From: Bacteroidota bacterium
GTDB taxonomy: Bacteria > Bacteroidota > Ignavibacteria > Ignavibacteriales > Melioribacteraceae
Reading direction: 5' to 3'
Assembly (NCBI GenBank): GCA_021814855.1
Contig: JAKAHQ010000010.1
Coordinates: forward strand, 1-13,437
DNA: 13,437 nucleotides
Positions 6,478-13,437 of this stretch are shown here, in pieces. A program made the translations under genes and the position numbers. The notes under the pieces are model-generated. The model did no database searches and had not been told where the DNA came from. It worked only from the letters and a program-made list of their open reading frames with translations. Numbering within the stretch: position 1 is the stretch's first letter; every line of letters starts with the position of its first letter.

Positions 6478-8157
6478 ATGAAATCATTTATCTCGGCGCT
6501 ACTGATATTTTCCGCTTCTTTATGCCTGGCACAAGGAGCAATTAAATCATCTGTTATATTCACCTCAAATCCCCTAGAGTATGAAAAAATCGAATTCGAA
6601 ATAAAAATTTCAGCATCATTCAAGAATCCTTATGATGCCCAAGATATTAAGCTCGATATGATTTTGGATTCCCCTTCCGGCAGACCTTTAACTCTTCCGT
6701 GTTATTATGAATCCGGCGACAGTTTAAACTCAGTTTGGCATGCCCGTTTTGCCGCTCAGGAAACCGGTGAGTATTCCTATCATTTTCAATTAGACACTAA
6801 ACATGGTTTACCAGAAAATTCCTCAGAGCAAAGTTTCAACGTGGCCTCTTCCAGCAAGAACGGCTTTCTTCATCCAAACAACATTTGGACTTTTAAATTT
6901 GATTCCGGAAAACTATTCCGCGGATTAGGTGAAAACGTGGGCTGGGAATCCCGTTCGTTTGAAGATCAGAAGTTTACATATGAATATTTGTTAGCGTCGA
7001 TTGCGAAGAACGGGGGTAATTTTTTTCGCACTTGGATGTGTGCGTGGAATTTACCTTTAGAATGGAATCATGTGAGAGATACTAAACGCTATTCCGACTC
7101 CGACGAATATTTTAATCCAGGCGCAATTAAAAGAATGGATCGTCTTGTAGAATTAACCGATTCACTTGGTTTATATTTTATGTTAGCTTTAGATTGGCAC
7201 GGCGCTCTAATGAAAAATGCCAACTGGCCTAAGAATAATTACAATGTCTTAAACGGTGGACCCGTTGAGACTCCTACCGACTATTTTACTTTTGAAACCG
7301 CGCGCGCCAAATACAAAAATAAACTGCGATACATAATAGCCAGATGGGGTTACGCAACAAGTATTGCGGCATTCGAGTTCTTCAACGAAATAGACAATGC
7401 TGCGTACACCCCTATGGACAGCGTTATTATTCCTCATTCTGCTATAACGGAATGGCACAGCGAAATGAGCAGGTATATTAAAGAAAATGATCCGTACAAC
7501 CACCTTGTTACCACCAGCATTTCTCACCGCGAGATAATGGGTTTGAACTCGCTCCCCCACATAGACTTTAATCAAAAACATATCTACAAGCACACGGAAA
7601 AAATTCCGGGGATTCTCCGGAATTATTCACATTTATATAACAAGCCGTATGTAGTTGCCGAATTCGGCTATAGATGGGAGGATGATGATCCTAAATATGG
7701 AAAAGAATTCGATTACGATTACAAACGCGGTTTGTGGTATGGATTATTTAACCCTACTCCAATTCTTCCAATGACGTGGTGGTGGGAAATGTTCGATACT
7801 AGAAACATGACTCCTTATATGAACAGCGTAAGAGAAATCAGCAATCAAATGTTAAGCGCAGGCAACGGATCGTTTGAAATTATAAATGTATCGGCGGGAA
7901 AAATAGAATCGTATGCGGTCAAATGCGGTGATAAGTATTTTGTTTATTTGCTTAATAACAGTCGTGACGAACAAAATTCATCAGTTATTCTTGATGCAAA
8001 AACTTCAGGAAAATTTAAGGTCCAAAGCTTTAAGCCGATTACTAGAAAATACAACGACATTGGAAATCCTGGCATTGTTGAAAATAAAATCAGATTAAAC
8101 AGAATAAAACTAGTATCCAAAGATGAGTTGGTTTTGATACTGACACCGATAAAATAA
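6478..8157 (+). CDS. Secreted clan GH-A (GH5-like) glycoside hydrolase with DUF5060-like N-terminal domain
   Basis: This 559-residue protein begins with a signal peptide (MKSFISALLIFSASLCLAQG, cleavage likely near residue 19) and so is exported. Residues about 22-110 form a beta-rich segment resembling DUF5060, which often precedes glycosidase barrels. Residues about 125-440 look like a TIM barrel of clan GH-A. They contain FRTWMCAWNLPLEW, a DWHG motif (Asp239-His241), FEFFNEID with the probable acid/base Glu304 after an Asn, and VVAEFGYRW with the probable nucleophile Glu395. The last 100 or so residues look like a small beta-sandwich. Substrate cannot be read from the sequence; a beta-linked glycan is the general expectation for this clan. 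It is a single gene with its own ribosome site, just after the nuo terminator; its promoter would have to lie in the roughly 42 bases between them or in nuoN. No polysaccharide-utilisation genes are nearby. Glycosidase class is fairly secure, family number is not. Confidence 0.78.
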   Translation: MKSFISALLIFSASLCLAQGAIKSSVIFTSNPLEYEKIEFEIKISASFKNPYDAQDIKLDMILDSPSGRPLTLPCYYESGDSLNSVWHARFAAQETGEYSYHFQLDTKHGLPENSSEQSFNVASSSKNGFLHPNNIWTFKFDSGKLFRGLGENVGWESRSFEDQKFTYEYLLASIAKNGGNFFRTWMCAWNLPLEWNHVRDTKRYSDSDEYFNPGAIKRMDRLVELTDSLGLYFMLALDWHGALMKNANWPKNNYNVLNGGPVETPTDYFTFETARAKYKNKLRYIIARWGYATSIAAFEFFNEIDNAAYTPMDSVIIPHSAITEWHSEMSRYIKENDPYNHLVTTSISHREIMGLNSLPHIDFNQKHIYKHTEKIPGILRNYSHLYNKPYVVAEFGYRWEDDDPKYGKEFDYDYKRGLWYGLFNPTPILPMTWWWEMFDTRNMTPYMNSVREISNQMLSAGNGSFEIINVSAGKIESYAVKCGDKYFVYLLNNSRDEQNSSVILDAKTSGKFKVQSFKPITRKYNDIGNPGIVENKIRLNRIKLVSKDELVLILTPIK

Positions 8158-8177
8158 ATATTATAGGTTTTTATTTT
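8145..8177. terminator. Possible weak hairpin terminator between the convergent genes
   Basis: ACCGATAA (8145-8152) faces TTATAGGT (8161-8168), pairing 7 of 8 positions around an AATAAATA loop, and a T-rich run (TTTTATTTT, about 8169-8177) follows on the + strand. It spans both stop codons and enters the minus-strand gene. The stem is AT-rich with one mismatch, so activity is doubtful. There is no other terminator candidate in the 3-base gap. Confidence 0.3.
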
Positions 8178-9381
8178 GGGGATCTTCCTCGGCTTTATAT
8201 GCAGCATAATATTTTTTCTTGCTGCCTTCATAGCTGTCAATTTGCACCAATACGCCTTCCAATTTCCCATTCGTTAATGGAATTCTTCTGGATGTTCTCA
8301 GTCCAATTGATTTTCTTAAAGATGGATCGCCGGTATAAATGTAAGCGGTAGTCCCCTTGCAATTATTCTTAAGGAAATCTCCAAGTTCGGTGTACAGTTC
8401 TTTAACCTCTTCGGATTTGCCAAGACGCATTCCATAAGGCGGATTAGTAATAATTATACCATTCTCAAATTGTTTGATTTTTTGAAACGGTTTGCATGAT
8501 AGCTCGACCGAATCATGAAATGGAAGACGCGATAAATTCTTCCGTGCAACTTTTATTGCCTCAAGCGATTTGTCGTTTCCGCCAATTAAATTTTTAGGCA
8601 GCGGACGAATCTGCTTATCAAATTCATCTTTTATTTTTTCCCAAGTATCTTTGTTATATTCAGGAAGATTCGTAAATCCAAAAATTGTTCTTAACTTCTG
8701 CGCAGGTATACGGCAGTAATGCATCAGAGCTTCACATAAAATTGTACCTGAGCCGCACATAATGTCTGTCAAAGGCTTTTCTCCAATCCAACCGCTTATT
8801 CGAATAATAGCGGCGGCTAAGGTTTCCTGCATTGGAGCTTCACCCGCCAATAATCGGTATCCCCTCTTATGTAGAGATTCTCCGGATGTGTCGAGGCTAA
8901 TTACAGCCATATCTTTTTCTATATGAAGATTAAAACGAACATCCGGGTTCACGGTTTCAACATCGGGACGTTTGCCGTATTTATCTCTAAAGTAATCTGC
9001 GATGCCGTCTTTCAAACATTGAAGTGCGTAAAGTGAATTGTTTATTTTACTGTTTGAGACTGAGGCAGCAATAGCAAAAGTTTTTTCATTGGATAAAAAA
9101 TCTTCCCAATTAATCGTCTCCGCGTTTTTTTTTAATGCGTTAGTATTGCGGCATTTAAACACTTTTAACGGGGCTAATATGCGTGTAACTAACCTAGAAT
9201 TATAGTTGATTCGGTAGATCGTATTCATATCGGCTTCGAATTCAATTCCTCTGTACACAATCTTAGTATTTTTCGCTCCAAGTTCTATAAGCTCTTGTTC
9301 GCAGAGTTCTTCCATTAATCCGGTTACTTGTGCAAAAAATCTATTATCCTTCTGATATTCGTACAAATTATTTTCAAACAT
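8161..9381 (-). CDS. THUMP-domain class I SAM-dependent RNA methyltransferase (RlmL N-half/YpsC-like)
   Basis: This 406-residue cytoplasmic enzyme probably methylates a guanine N2 in 23S rRNA, by analogy with the N-terminal half of E. coli RlmL (m2G2445). Residues about 55-165 correspond to the RNA-binding THUMP region. They are followed by LHKRGYR (170-176), typical of this family, and a Rossmann methyltransferase domain. SAM motif I is DIMCGSGT (206-213) and the catalytic NPPYG motif is at 313-317; an Asn-Pro-Pro-Tyr motif is characteristic of N-methylation of exocyclic amines. The length matches stand-alone homologues rather than the roughly 700-residue E. coli fusion, so no RlmK half is present. 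The ATG at 9381 is preceded by a weak GGGAAA site (9387-9392). A run of nine A in the coding strand (9125-9133) lies near codons 83-86. The exact target nucleotide is an inference. Confidence 0.88.
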   Translation of the reverse strand: MFENNLYEYQKDNRFFAQVTGLMEELCEQELIELGAKNTKIVYRGIEFEADMNTIYRINYNSRLVTRILAPLKVFKCRNTNALKKNAETINWEDFLSNEKTFAIAASVSNSKINNSLYALQCLKDGIADYFRDKYGKRPDVETVNPDVRFNLHIEKDMAVISLDTSGESLHKRGYRLLAGEAPMQETLAAAIIRISGWIGEKPLTDIMCGSGTILCEALMHYCRIPAQKLRTIFGFTNLPEYNKDTWEKIKDEFDKQIRPLPKNLIGGNDKSLEAIKVARKNLSRLPFHDSVELSCKPFQKIKQFENGIIITNPPYGMRLGKSEEVKELYTELGDFLKNNCKGTTAYIYTGDPSLRKSIGLRTSRRIPLTNGKLEGVLVQIDSYEGSKKKYYAAYKAEEDPQNKNL

Positions 9382-9585
9382 TTATATTTCCCATTTAAGT
9401 CGAAGCAAAATTACCTAATTAAATGCACGTTTCCCATCCTTCAAATATTCTACTTAAGTATATCAAATGCGAAATACTTTTTTTGATTATTGTCATTTCA
9501 AATTATAGACAGTGATGTCCTTACTTCTGAATGATACTTTAAAAATATATTTAAGTGATTGATATTAATACCTAAAGTCTTTATT

Positions 9586-9602
9586 ATGTTTTTGTAAAAC
9601 AT
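9586..9602. promoter_or_regulatory. Perfect dyad, candidate operator upstream of the LytTR operon
   Basis: ATGTTTT (9586-9592) and AAAACAT (9596-9602) form a perfect 7-bp inverted repeat with a TGT spacer, about 120 bases upstream of the response regulator start. No T-run fits a terminator in either direction. A dimeric regulator site is possible. LytTR proteins usually prefer direct repeats, so autoregulation is only one option. Confidence 0.3.
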
Positions 9603-9679
9603 TTCTTGTAGTGTGCAATCATTTGTGTCTGAAATAATTATTGAGTAAAGCCAAACTAATTAATAAAATTCTTTATGAT

Positions 9680-9712
9680 TCAATTTGACATAGCTTAATT
9701 ATGTGTATGAAT
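9680..9712 (+). promoter_or_regulatory. Weak promoter candidates for the LytTR operon
   Basis: TCAATTTG (9680-9687) matches the Bacteroidota -7 element TAnnTTTG at all but one fixed position, but no TTG is found at the expected upstream distance. Overlapping it, TTGACA (9685-9690) precedes TATGAAT (9706-9712) with a short 15-base spacing, which would start transcription almost at the coding start. Neither is convincing. Confidence 0.18.
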
Positions 9713-9722
9713 AAAAGGAAAT

Positions 9723-10463
9723 ATGATGAGAAATAAATTATCCGCGATTATAGTTGACGATGAACTGCATGGCAGGGAAAATCTAAAAAAAATTATTGAA
9801 ACATATTGCTGTGAAATAAATGTAGTAGGTGTCGCAGACTCAGCTGTTGCTGCAAAAGAATTGGTAATCCAGCAGAATCCGGATATAGTTTTTCTGGATA
9901 TCAGTATGCCTGTTTTAGATGGCTTCGATTTTCTTGACGATTTTGGAGAACGAAACTTCTCTGTTGTATTTGTGACTGCTCACGAAGAGTACGGAATAAA
10001 AGCAATTAAAGCAGGAGCCGCTGATTATATTCTGAAACCTGTCAACATCAAAGAATTGAAACAGACAATTAAAAAATTGTTATCGAACCGAATTCAAAGC
10101 AACATACCCAGCGCTGTTGAAGAAACAAATAAATTAATTGTTCCCTCTTCGCATGGCTTTAATGTGTTTGAGTTTGATGATATAATTCGCATCGAAGCTG
10201 ACGGATGTTATGCAAAGGTAATAAGGAAGAATGGGAGAACTACTACCGTTTCCCGTACTTTAAAAGAATTTGAAGATACTTTACCGCAAGAAAGATTTAT
10301 ACGAATTCACAAATCGCATTTAATAAACTTGAATTATATAAAAGAATACACAAGTTACGGCGGGAATTATATAACAATGAACGACGGCAGCAAAATAGAA
10401 ATATCCCGCAGACGCGCACCGTTTTTCATTCAGAAAGTAAAAGCCATACATAATTCCGTTTGA
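9723..10463 (+). CDS. LytTR-family response regulator
   Basis: This 246-residue protein is a cytoplasmic DNA-binding response regulator. Residues about 6-122 are a receiver domain with the acidic pair Asp12-Asp13, phosphoacceptor Asp59 in VFLDISMP, Thr85 in FVTAHEE and Lys105 in YILKPVN, so all catalytic positions are intact. Residues about 140-244 are a LytTR DNA-binding domain, shown by IIRIEADGCYAKVI, FIRIHKSHLINLNYI and DGSKIEISRRR. Two Met codons open the frame: AAGGA at 9715-9719 is only 3 bases from the first and 6 from the second (9726), so the second may be the real start. The stop lies 2 bases before the sensor kinase, which makes the pair a probable cognate two-component system on one transcript. 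Its target genes are not evident here. Confidence 0.95.
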   Translation: MMRNKLSAIIVDDELHGRENLKKIIETYCCEINVVGVADSAVAAKELVIQQNPDIVFLDISMPVLDGFDFLDDFGERNFSVVFVTAHEEYGIKAIKAGAADYILKPVNIKELKQTIKKLLSNRIQSNIPSAVEETNKLIVPSSHGFNVFEFDDIIRIEADGCYAKVIRKNGRTTTVSRTLKEFEDTLPQERFIRIHKSHLINLNYIKEYTSYGGNYITMNDGSKIEISRRRAPFFIQKVKAIHNSV

Positions 10464-10465
10464 GT

Positions 10466-13437
10466 ATGCTGAAACAATTACTGACTCTTAATTCATTACT
10501 GCTATTCCTTTGCCTTAATATTTATTCTCAAACACCACCCTATTACCATTATACATCATCCGATGGGCTGGCTTCATCAACTGTCTTTGATATCATTCAA
10601 AGCCATGACGGCTACATTTGGTTTGGAACGTTAAATGGATTGAGCAGATTCGACGGAAAACATTTTAAAAATTTCAATACAACTGATGGGCTAAATTCAA
10701 ATGTGATAACCTCATTATTGGAAGGACACAATGGCGAGATTTATATCGGTAATTATGAAAAAGGGTTAAACGTTTTAAAAAACGATACGATTAAAAATTT
10801 CCGAAAAACAATTAATGGGTCAAATTTCAGCGCTACTTATTTATTGGAGTACCTTGATAACATATATGCATTTACAAGTTACGGCGTACTAATTTTTATA
10901 AAAAAGGACAAACTGGGCAACTCCCAAAATGATCATTTGATCAATACATCGCCTCAAATTTTATTTAAACTGGCTAAATTGAGAAAGGATAGCCTGGTTG
11001 CGCTTTCCTCTTCAGGTCTATTCTTGGTTAACGAAGATAAATTCAGAAAGCTACCTATCGCCGGTTTGCCTGAGAAGAATTCCTATTGCCTAGCGCAACG
11101 AAGTAATGGGGATTATTTTGTTGGAACTTCAGGTTACATATATCAAATACGAAATAATCGAGTCATTAAAACAATAAGTATAGATAAATATCAAAACAAC
11201 CAATACTATGTTATGTACTGTGACAAAAAAGATAATATTTGGTGTTCAGTTTTCGGCAGGGGTTTCATTTGTATTCAAGCAGGCACAAATAAAATTATAG
11301 ATTACGGCGAAAAGATGGGGCTTGAAAATACACAGGTGGATGCGTTTTTTGATGATAGTGAGGGGAATATCTGGGTTTCTACTTTTGGTAAGGGTATTTA
11401 TTGTTTGAATAATCTTTATCTACGAACTTATGATGAAAACGACGGACTTATAAATAATAACATAGTATGCCTTGAAAGCAACAAAGATGGGAAAATTTTT
11501 ATAGGCACTATTAATGGAATAAACATTTTAGAAAATGAACAATTAAACACTTTAAACGATTCTCATGGAGAAAAAATAACCGGTTATGTAAATAACATTA
11601 AATGCTATGGCGATAGTGTATTTGTCTGCTCAATCCCAGAGAAAGGTGATATAAAATACTTAAACAAACTTAACATGCATTTTTATTTCTCCAGAATGCA
11701 ATCTTTTGTTAAAGCACACTCGAATCTGTTAATACACGGAAGCATCGGCAATAATATCAGAGTAACAAATGAATTCAAATCAGTTTTTACAGACCGCGAA
11801 TCGTTCTACATTTTTGGCGACAGTAATTATCGGAACAGGATTAATGCCTTGGCGGTCGATTCAAAAAATAATTTGTGGGTAGGAACCAGTGATGGATTGT
11901 GTAAAATATCAGGTATAACATATGAACCTAAGTTTAGAAACTGGAAAAGAACGTACTTTAAGAATAATCATGTATTGAATTCAAAAATCAACTCGATCTA
12001 TTGCGATCAAAAAAACCGGGTTTGGTTTACTGGTGTAAATGGTGTTGCCTATTATAACCTAAATAACGACTCTATTTCCACCTTTACTAGCTTATACGGT
12101 CACAAATTATCAACTCCAACATCTGTTGCAATGGACGGCAAAAGCAGGATGTGGATCGGTACAATGAAGGGTCTGTATTTGCTTGACGGCAATTCAGTAA
12201 AATTTCTTGATAGTCAAATAGGGCTACCTTCAGATGAAGTGCTGTCTCTTCTTTACGATAACAAAACAAATACTTTATATATTGGCACAAGCAACGGTCT
12301 TTCTCAGCTCGATATTAGTGGGTTTGATAATTATGCTCATCAGTCGCTCGATGTAAAAATAAACAGGGTCCAAGCCGGCGACTCCGTCTATACAGATTAT
12401 AATAATCTTGTTTTCAATCCCAATCAAAACAATGTTTACATAAATTACCGGGTTATCGACTATTCCTCTCCTGCTTCTGTTAAGTACAAATATATTTTGA
12501 ATGGAGAATCCAGAGAAACGAAAAATGATTTTCTTGATTTCAGCTCGCTCGAAAAAGGTAATTATAAACTTCAGATAATTGCGGGGACTCAAAATGCCGG
12601 ATGGGGCAAACCAATCGTACTTTCTTTTAAAATACTACCAAGATTTGTTGAAACATTTTGGTTTGATCTTATTATCATTGCTGTAATTCTATTTACGGCC
12701 ATTCTTATTTTAATTTGGCGTTTAAAATTAAATAAGAAAAAGAATGCTGAACAATTGGAACTGACGGAAAGGATTAATGATTTAAAACATCAGGCTTTAT
12801 CCGCAATGATGAATCCGCATTTTATTTTCAATTCTCTCAACTCGGTACAATATCTCGTTAATGATAATCGTCTAGAGGAAGCTAATGATTACATAGCAAT
12901 GATGGCAAAGCTGATGCGTAAAAATCTCGACACTGCCGGCAACGGATTTATTCTTTTATCGGAAGAAATAAACCGACTTAAGCTTTATTTGGATCTCGAA
13001 AAGTTAAGGTTCCAGGATAGTTTTATTTACGAAATTATCACCGCAACAGATGTTGAGGCTGAATCTATTATGATTCCAAATATGATTATCCAGCCGTTTG
13101 TGGAAAATTCTTTGTGGCATGGTATAATCGATTCCGGCATTAAAGGAACTTTGACAATTTCATTTACTTTTGAAAATGTTGATATCGATTCCGTGATATG
13201 TAAATCGTTAATAATAAAAGTTACTGATAACGGAATCGGGATTAAAGAAGCAAAGAAAAACAAAAAAGAAGATCATATTTCCAAGGGGATACAAATCATT
13301 GAAGAACGTCTCAGATTATTGAGTACTAAGATGCAATTGCCTCAGCCGATAATGTTTGAAGATCTAAGTTCACGGGAGAGTGATTCACATGGGACAGAAG
13401 TTATTATTTCACTACCGCCTCAGCTTTATAAAATAAT
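10466..13437 (+). CDS. Propeller-sensor histidine kinase (Reg_prop/Y_Y_Y/LytS-type kinase), 3' end cut by window edge
   Basis: The open frame starts at ATG 10466, 2 bases after the response regulator stop, and runs to the edge with 990 residues and no stop. Residues 1-21 form a signal peptide ending NIYSQ. Reg_prop-type beta-propeller repeats follow, recognised by W/F/Y-x-G-x(3)-G-like units with aromatic residues near 52, 93, 218, 259, 303, 345, 471, 520, 563 and 605. A Y_Y_Y immunoglobulin-like domain covers about 655-728, and one membrane helix about 732-751. A cytoplasmic LytS-type kinase follows: phosphorylatable His785 in MMNPHFIFNSLNS, N-box Asn881 in IQPFVENSLWHG, and ATP-lid start Asp921 in VTDNGIGI. 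The sensor therefore faces the periplasm and probably signals to the LytTR regulator upstream. The ligand is unknown; carbohydrate breakdown products are typical for propeller sensors, but not proven here. The visible end (SLPPQ) is near the usual end of such kinases, so probably only a few residues are missing. Confidence 0.94.
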   Translation, partial: MLKQLLTLNSLLLFLCLNIYSQTPPYYHYTSSDGLASSTVFDIIQSHDGYIWFGTLNGLSRFDGKHFKNFNTTDGLNSNVITSLLEGHNGEIYIGNYEKGLNVLKNDTIKNFRKTINGSNFSATYLLEYLDNIYAFTSYGVLIFIKKDKLGNSQNDHLINTSPQILFKLAKLRKDSLVALSSSGLFLVNEDKFRKLPIAGLPEKNSYCLAQRSNGDYFVGTSGYIYQIRNNRVIKTISIDKYQNNQYYVMYCDKKDNIWCSVFGRGFICIQAGTNKIIDYGEKMGLENTQVDAFFDDSEGNIWVSTFGKGIYCLNNLYLRTYDENDGLINNNIVCLESNKDGKIFIGTINGINILENEQLNTLNDSHGEKITGYVNNIKCYGDSVFVCSIPEKGDIKYLNKLNMHFYFSRMQSFVKAHSNLLIHGSIGNNIRVTNEFKSVFTDRESFYIFGDSNYRNRINALAVDSKNNLWVGTSDGLCKISGITYEPKFRNWKRTYFKNNHVLNSKINSIYCDQKNRVWFTGVNGVAYYNLNNDSISTFTSLYGHKLSTPTSVAMDGKSRMWIGTMKGLYLLDGNSVKFLDSQIGLPSDEVLSLLYDNKTNTLYIGTSNGLSQLDISGFDNYAHQSLDVKINRVQAGDSVYTDYNNLVFNPNQNNVYINYRVIDYSSPASVKYKYILNGESRETKNDFLDFSSLEKGNYKLQIIAGTQNAGWGKPIVLSFKILPRFVETFWFDLIIIAVILFTAILILIWRLKLNKKKNAEQLELTERINDLKHQALSAMMNPHFIFNSLNSVQYLVNDNRLEEANDYIAMMAKLMRKNLDTAGNGFILLSEEINRLKLYLDLEKLRFQDSFIYEIITATDVEAESIMIPNMIIQPFVENSLWHGIIDSGIKGTLTISFTFENVDIDSVICKSLIIKVTDNGIGIKEAKKNKKEDHISKGIQIIEERLRLLSTKMQLPQPIMFEDLSSRESDSHGTEVIISLPPQLYKI

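Larger units (their letters stand above)
9382..9722. other. AT-rich divergent intergenic region (341 bases) between the methyltransferase and the LytTR operon
   Basis: No open frame of note and no RNA gene is seen here. The region must hold the promoters for the minus-strand methyltransferase and the + strand two-component operon. It contains a perfect dyad at 9586-9602 (listed separately), a short ATCAAA/TTTGAT inverted pair around 9463-9487, and two copies of AGTGAT (9511-9516 and 9554-9559). None of these except the dyad is beyond what an AT-rich spacer gives by chance. Confidence 0.7.

Noticed and set aside
6520..6535. Lipoprotein signal (lipobox) in the hydrolase
   Set aside because: The single Cys of the signal peptide is preceded by A-S-L, which does not match the L-[AST]-[GAS]-C lipobox; ordinary signal peptidase cleavage after LCLAQ fits better.
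9685..9712. Classical sigma-70 promoter TTGACA/TATGAAT before the response regulator
   Set aside because: The 15-base spacing is short and the start point would fall on the ribosome site; kept only as a low-confidence candidate.
10466..13437. Possible frameshift or pseudogene in the sensor kinase, since no stop is found
   Set aside because: The frame is continuous from the signal peptide through the propeller, membrane helix, H-box, N-box and DNGIGI; it lacks a stop only because the window ends.

Overview
The window looks like a chromosomal segment of a moderately AT-rich Gram-negative bacterium of the Bacteroidota/Chlorobiota/Ignavibacteriota (FCB) type. This is inferred from four things: Shine-Dalgarno sites are weak or absent on several core genes; the exported proteins have signal peptides ending in A-Q or S-Q; a two-component propeller sensor kinase is paired with a LytTR regulator; and the hydrolase carries a DUF5060-like N-terminal domain. 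A marker-gene search would be needed to fix the lineage.

Bases 1-6435 hold the distal half of a respiratory complex I (NADH:quinone oxidoreductase) operon on the + strand. It runs from the C-terminal tail of a probable NuoI through complete nuoJ, nuoK, nuoL, nuoM and nuoN, and closes with a strong intrinsic terminator. Together these genes encode most of the proton-pumping membrane arm: the three antiporter-like subunits L, M and N, plus J and K, which link that arm to the quinone site. The conserved membrane Glu and Lys residues are present and no gene is broken. Two gaps inside the operon (nuoJ-nuoK and nuoL-nuoM) carry hairpin-forming, repeat-like DNA.

Bases 6478-8157 encode a secreted clan GH-A type glycoside hydrolase with a DUF5060-like N-terminal domain. 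It stands alone, with no SusC/SusD pair or other carbohydrate genes in view. It meets tail-to-tail, with a 3-base gap, a minus-strand gene (8161-9381) for a THUMP-domain RNA methyltransferase of the RlmL N-half/YpsC type.

A 341-base AT-rich divergent intergenic region (9382-9722) contains a perfect 7-3-7 dyad. It precedes a two-component operon: a LytTR response regulator (9723-10463) and, 2 bases after its stop, a large sensor histidine kinase (10466 to the window edge). The kinase has a periplasmic Reg_prop beta-propeller, a Y_Y_Y domain, one membrane helix and a LytS-type kinase core. It is cut by the right edge, probably close to its natural C-terminus.

I found no mobile element, CRISPR array, tRNA, rRNA or clearly novel system. 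The points most worth a second look are the nested inverted-repeat element between nuoL and nuoM, the orphan secreted hydrolase, and the input and target of the propeller kinase/LytTR pair.
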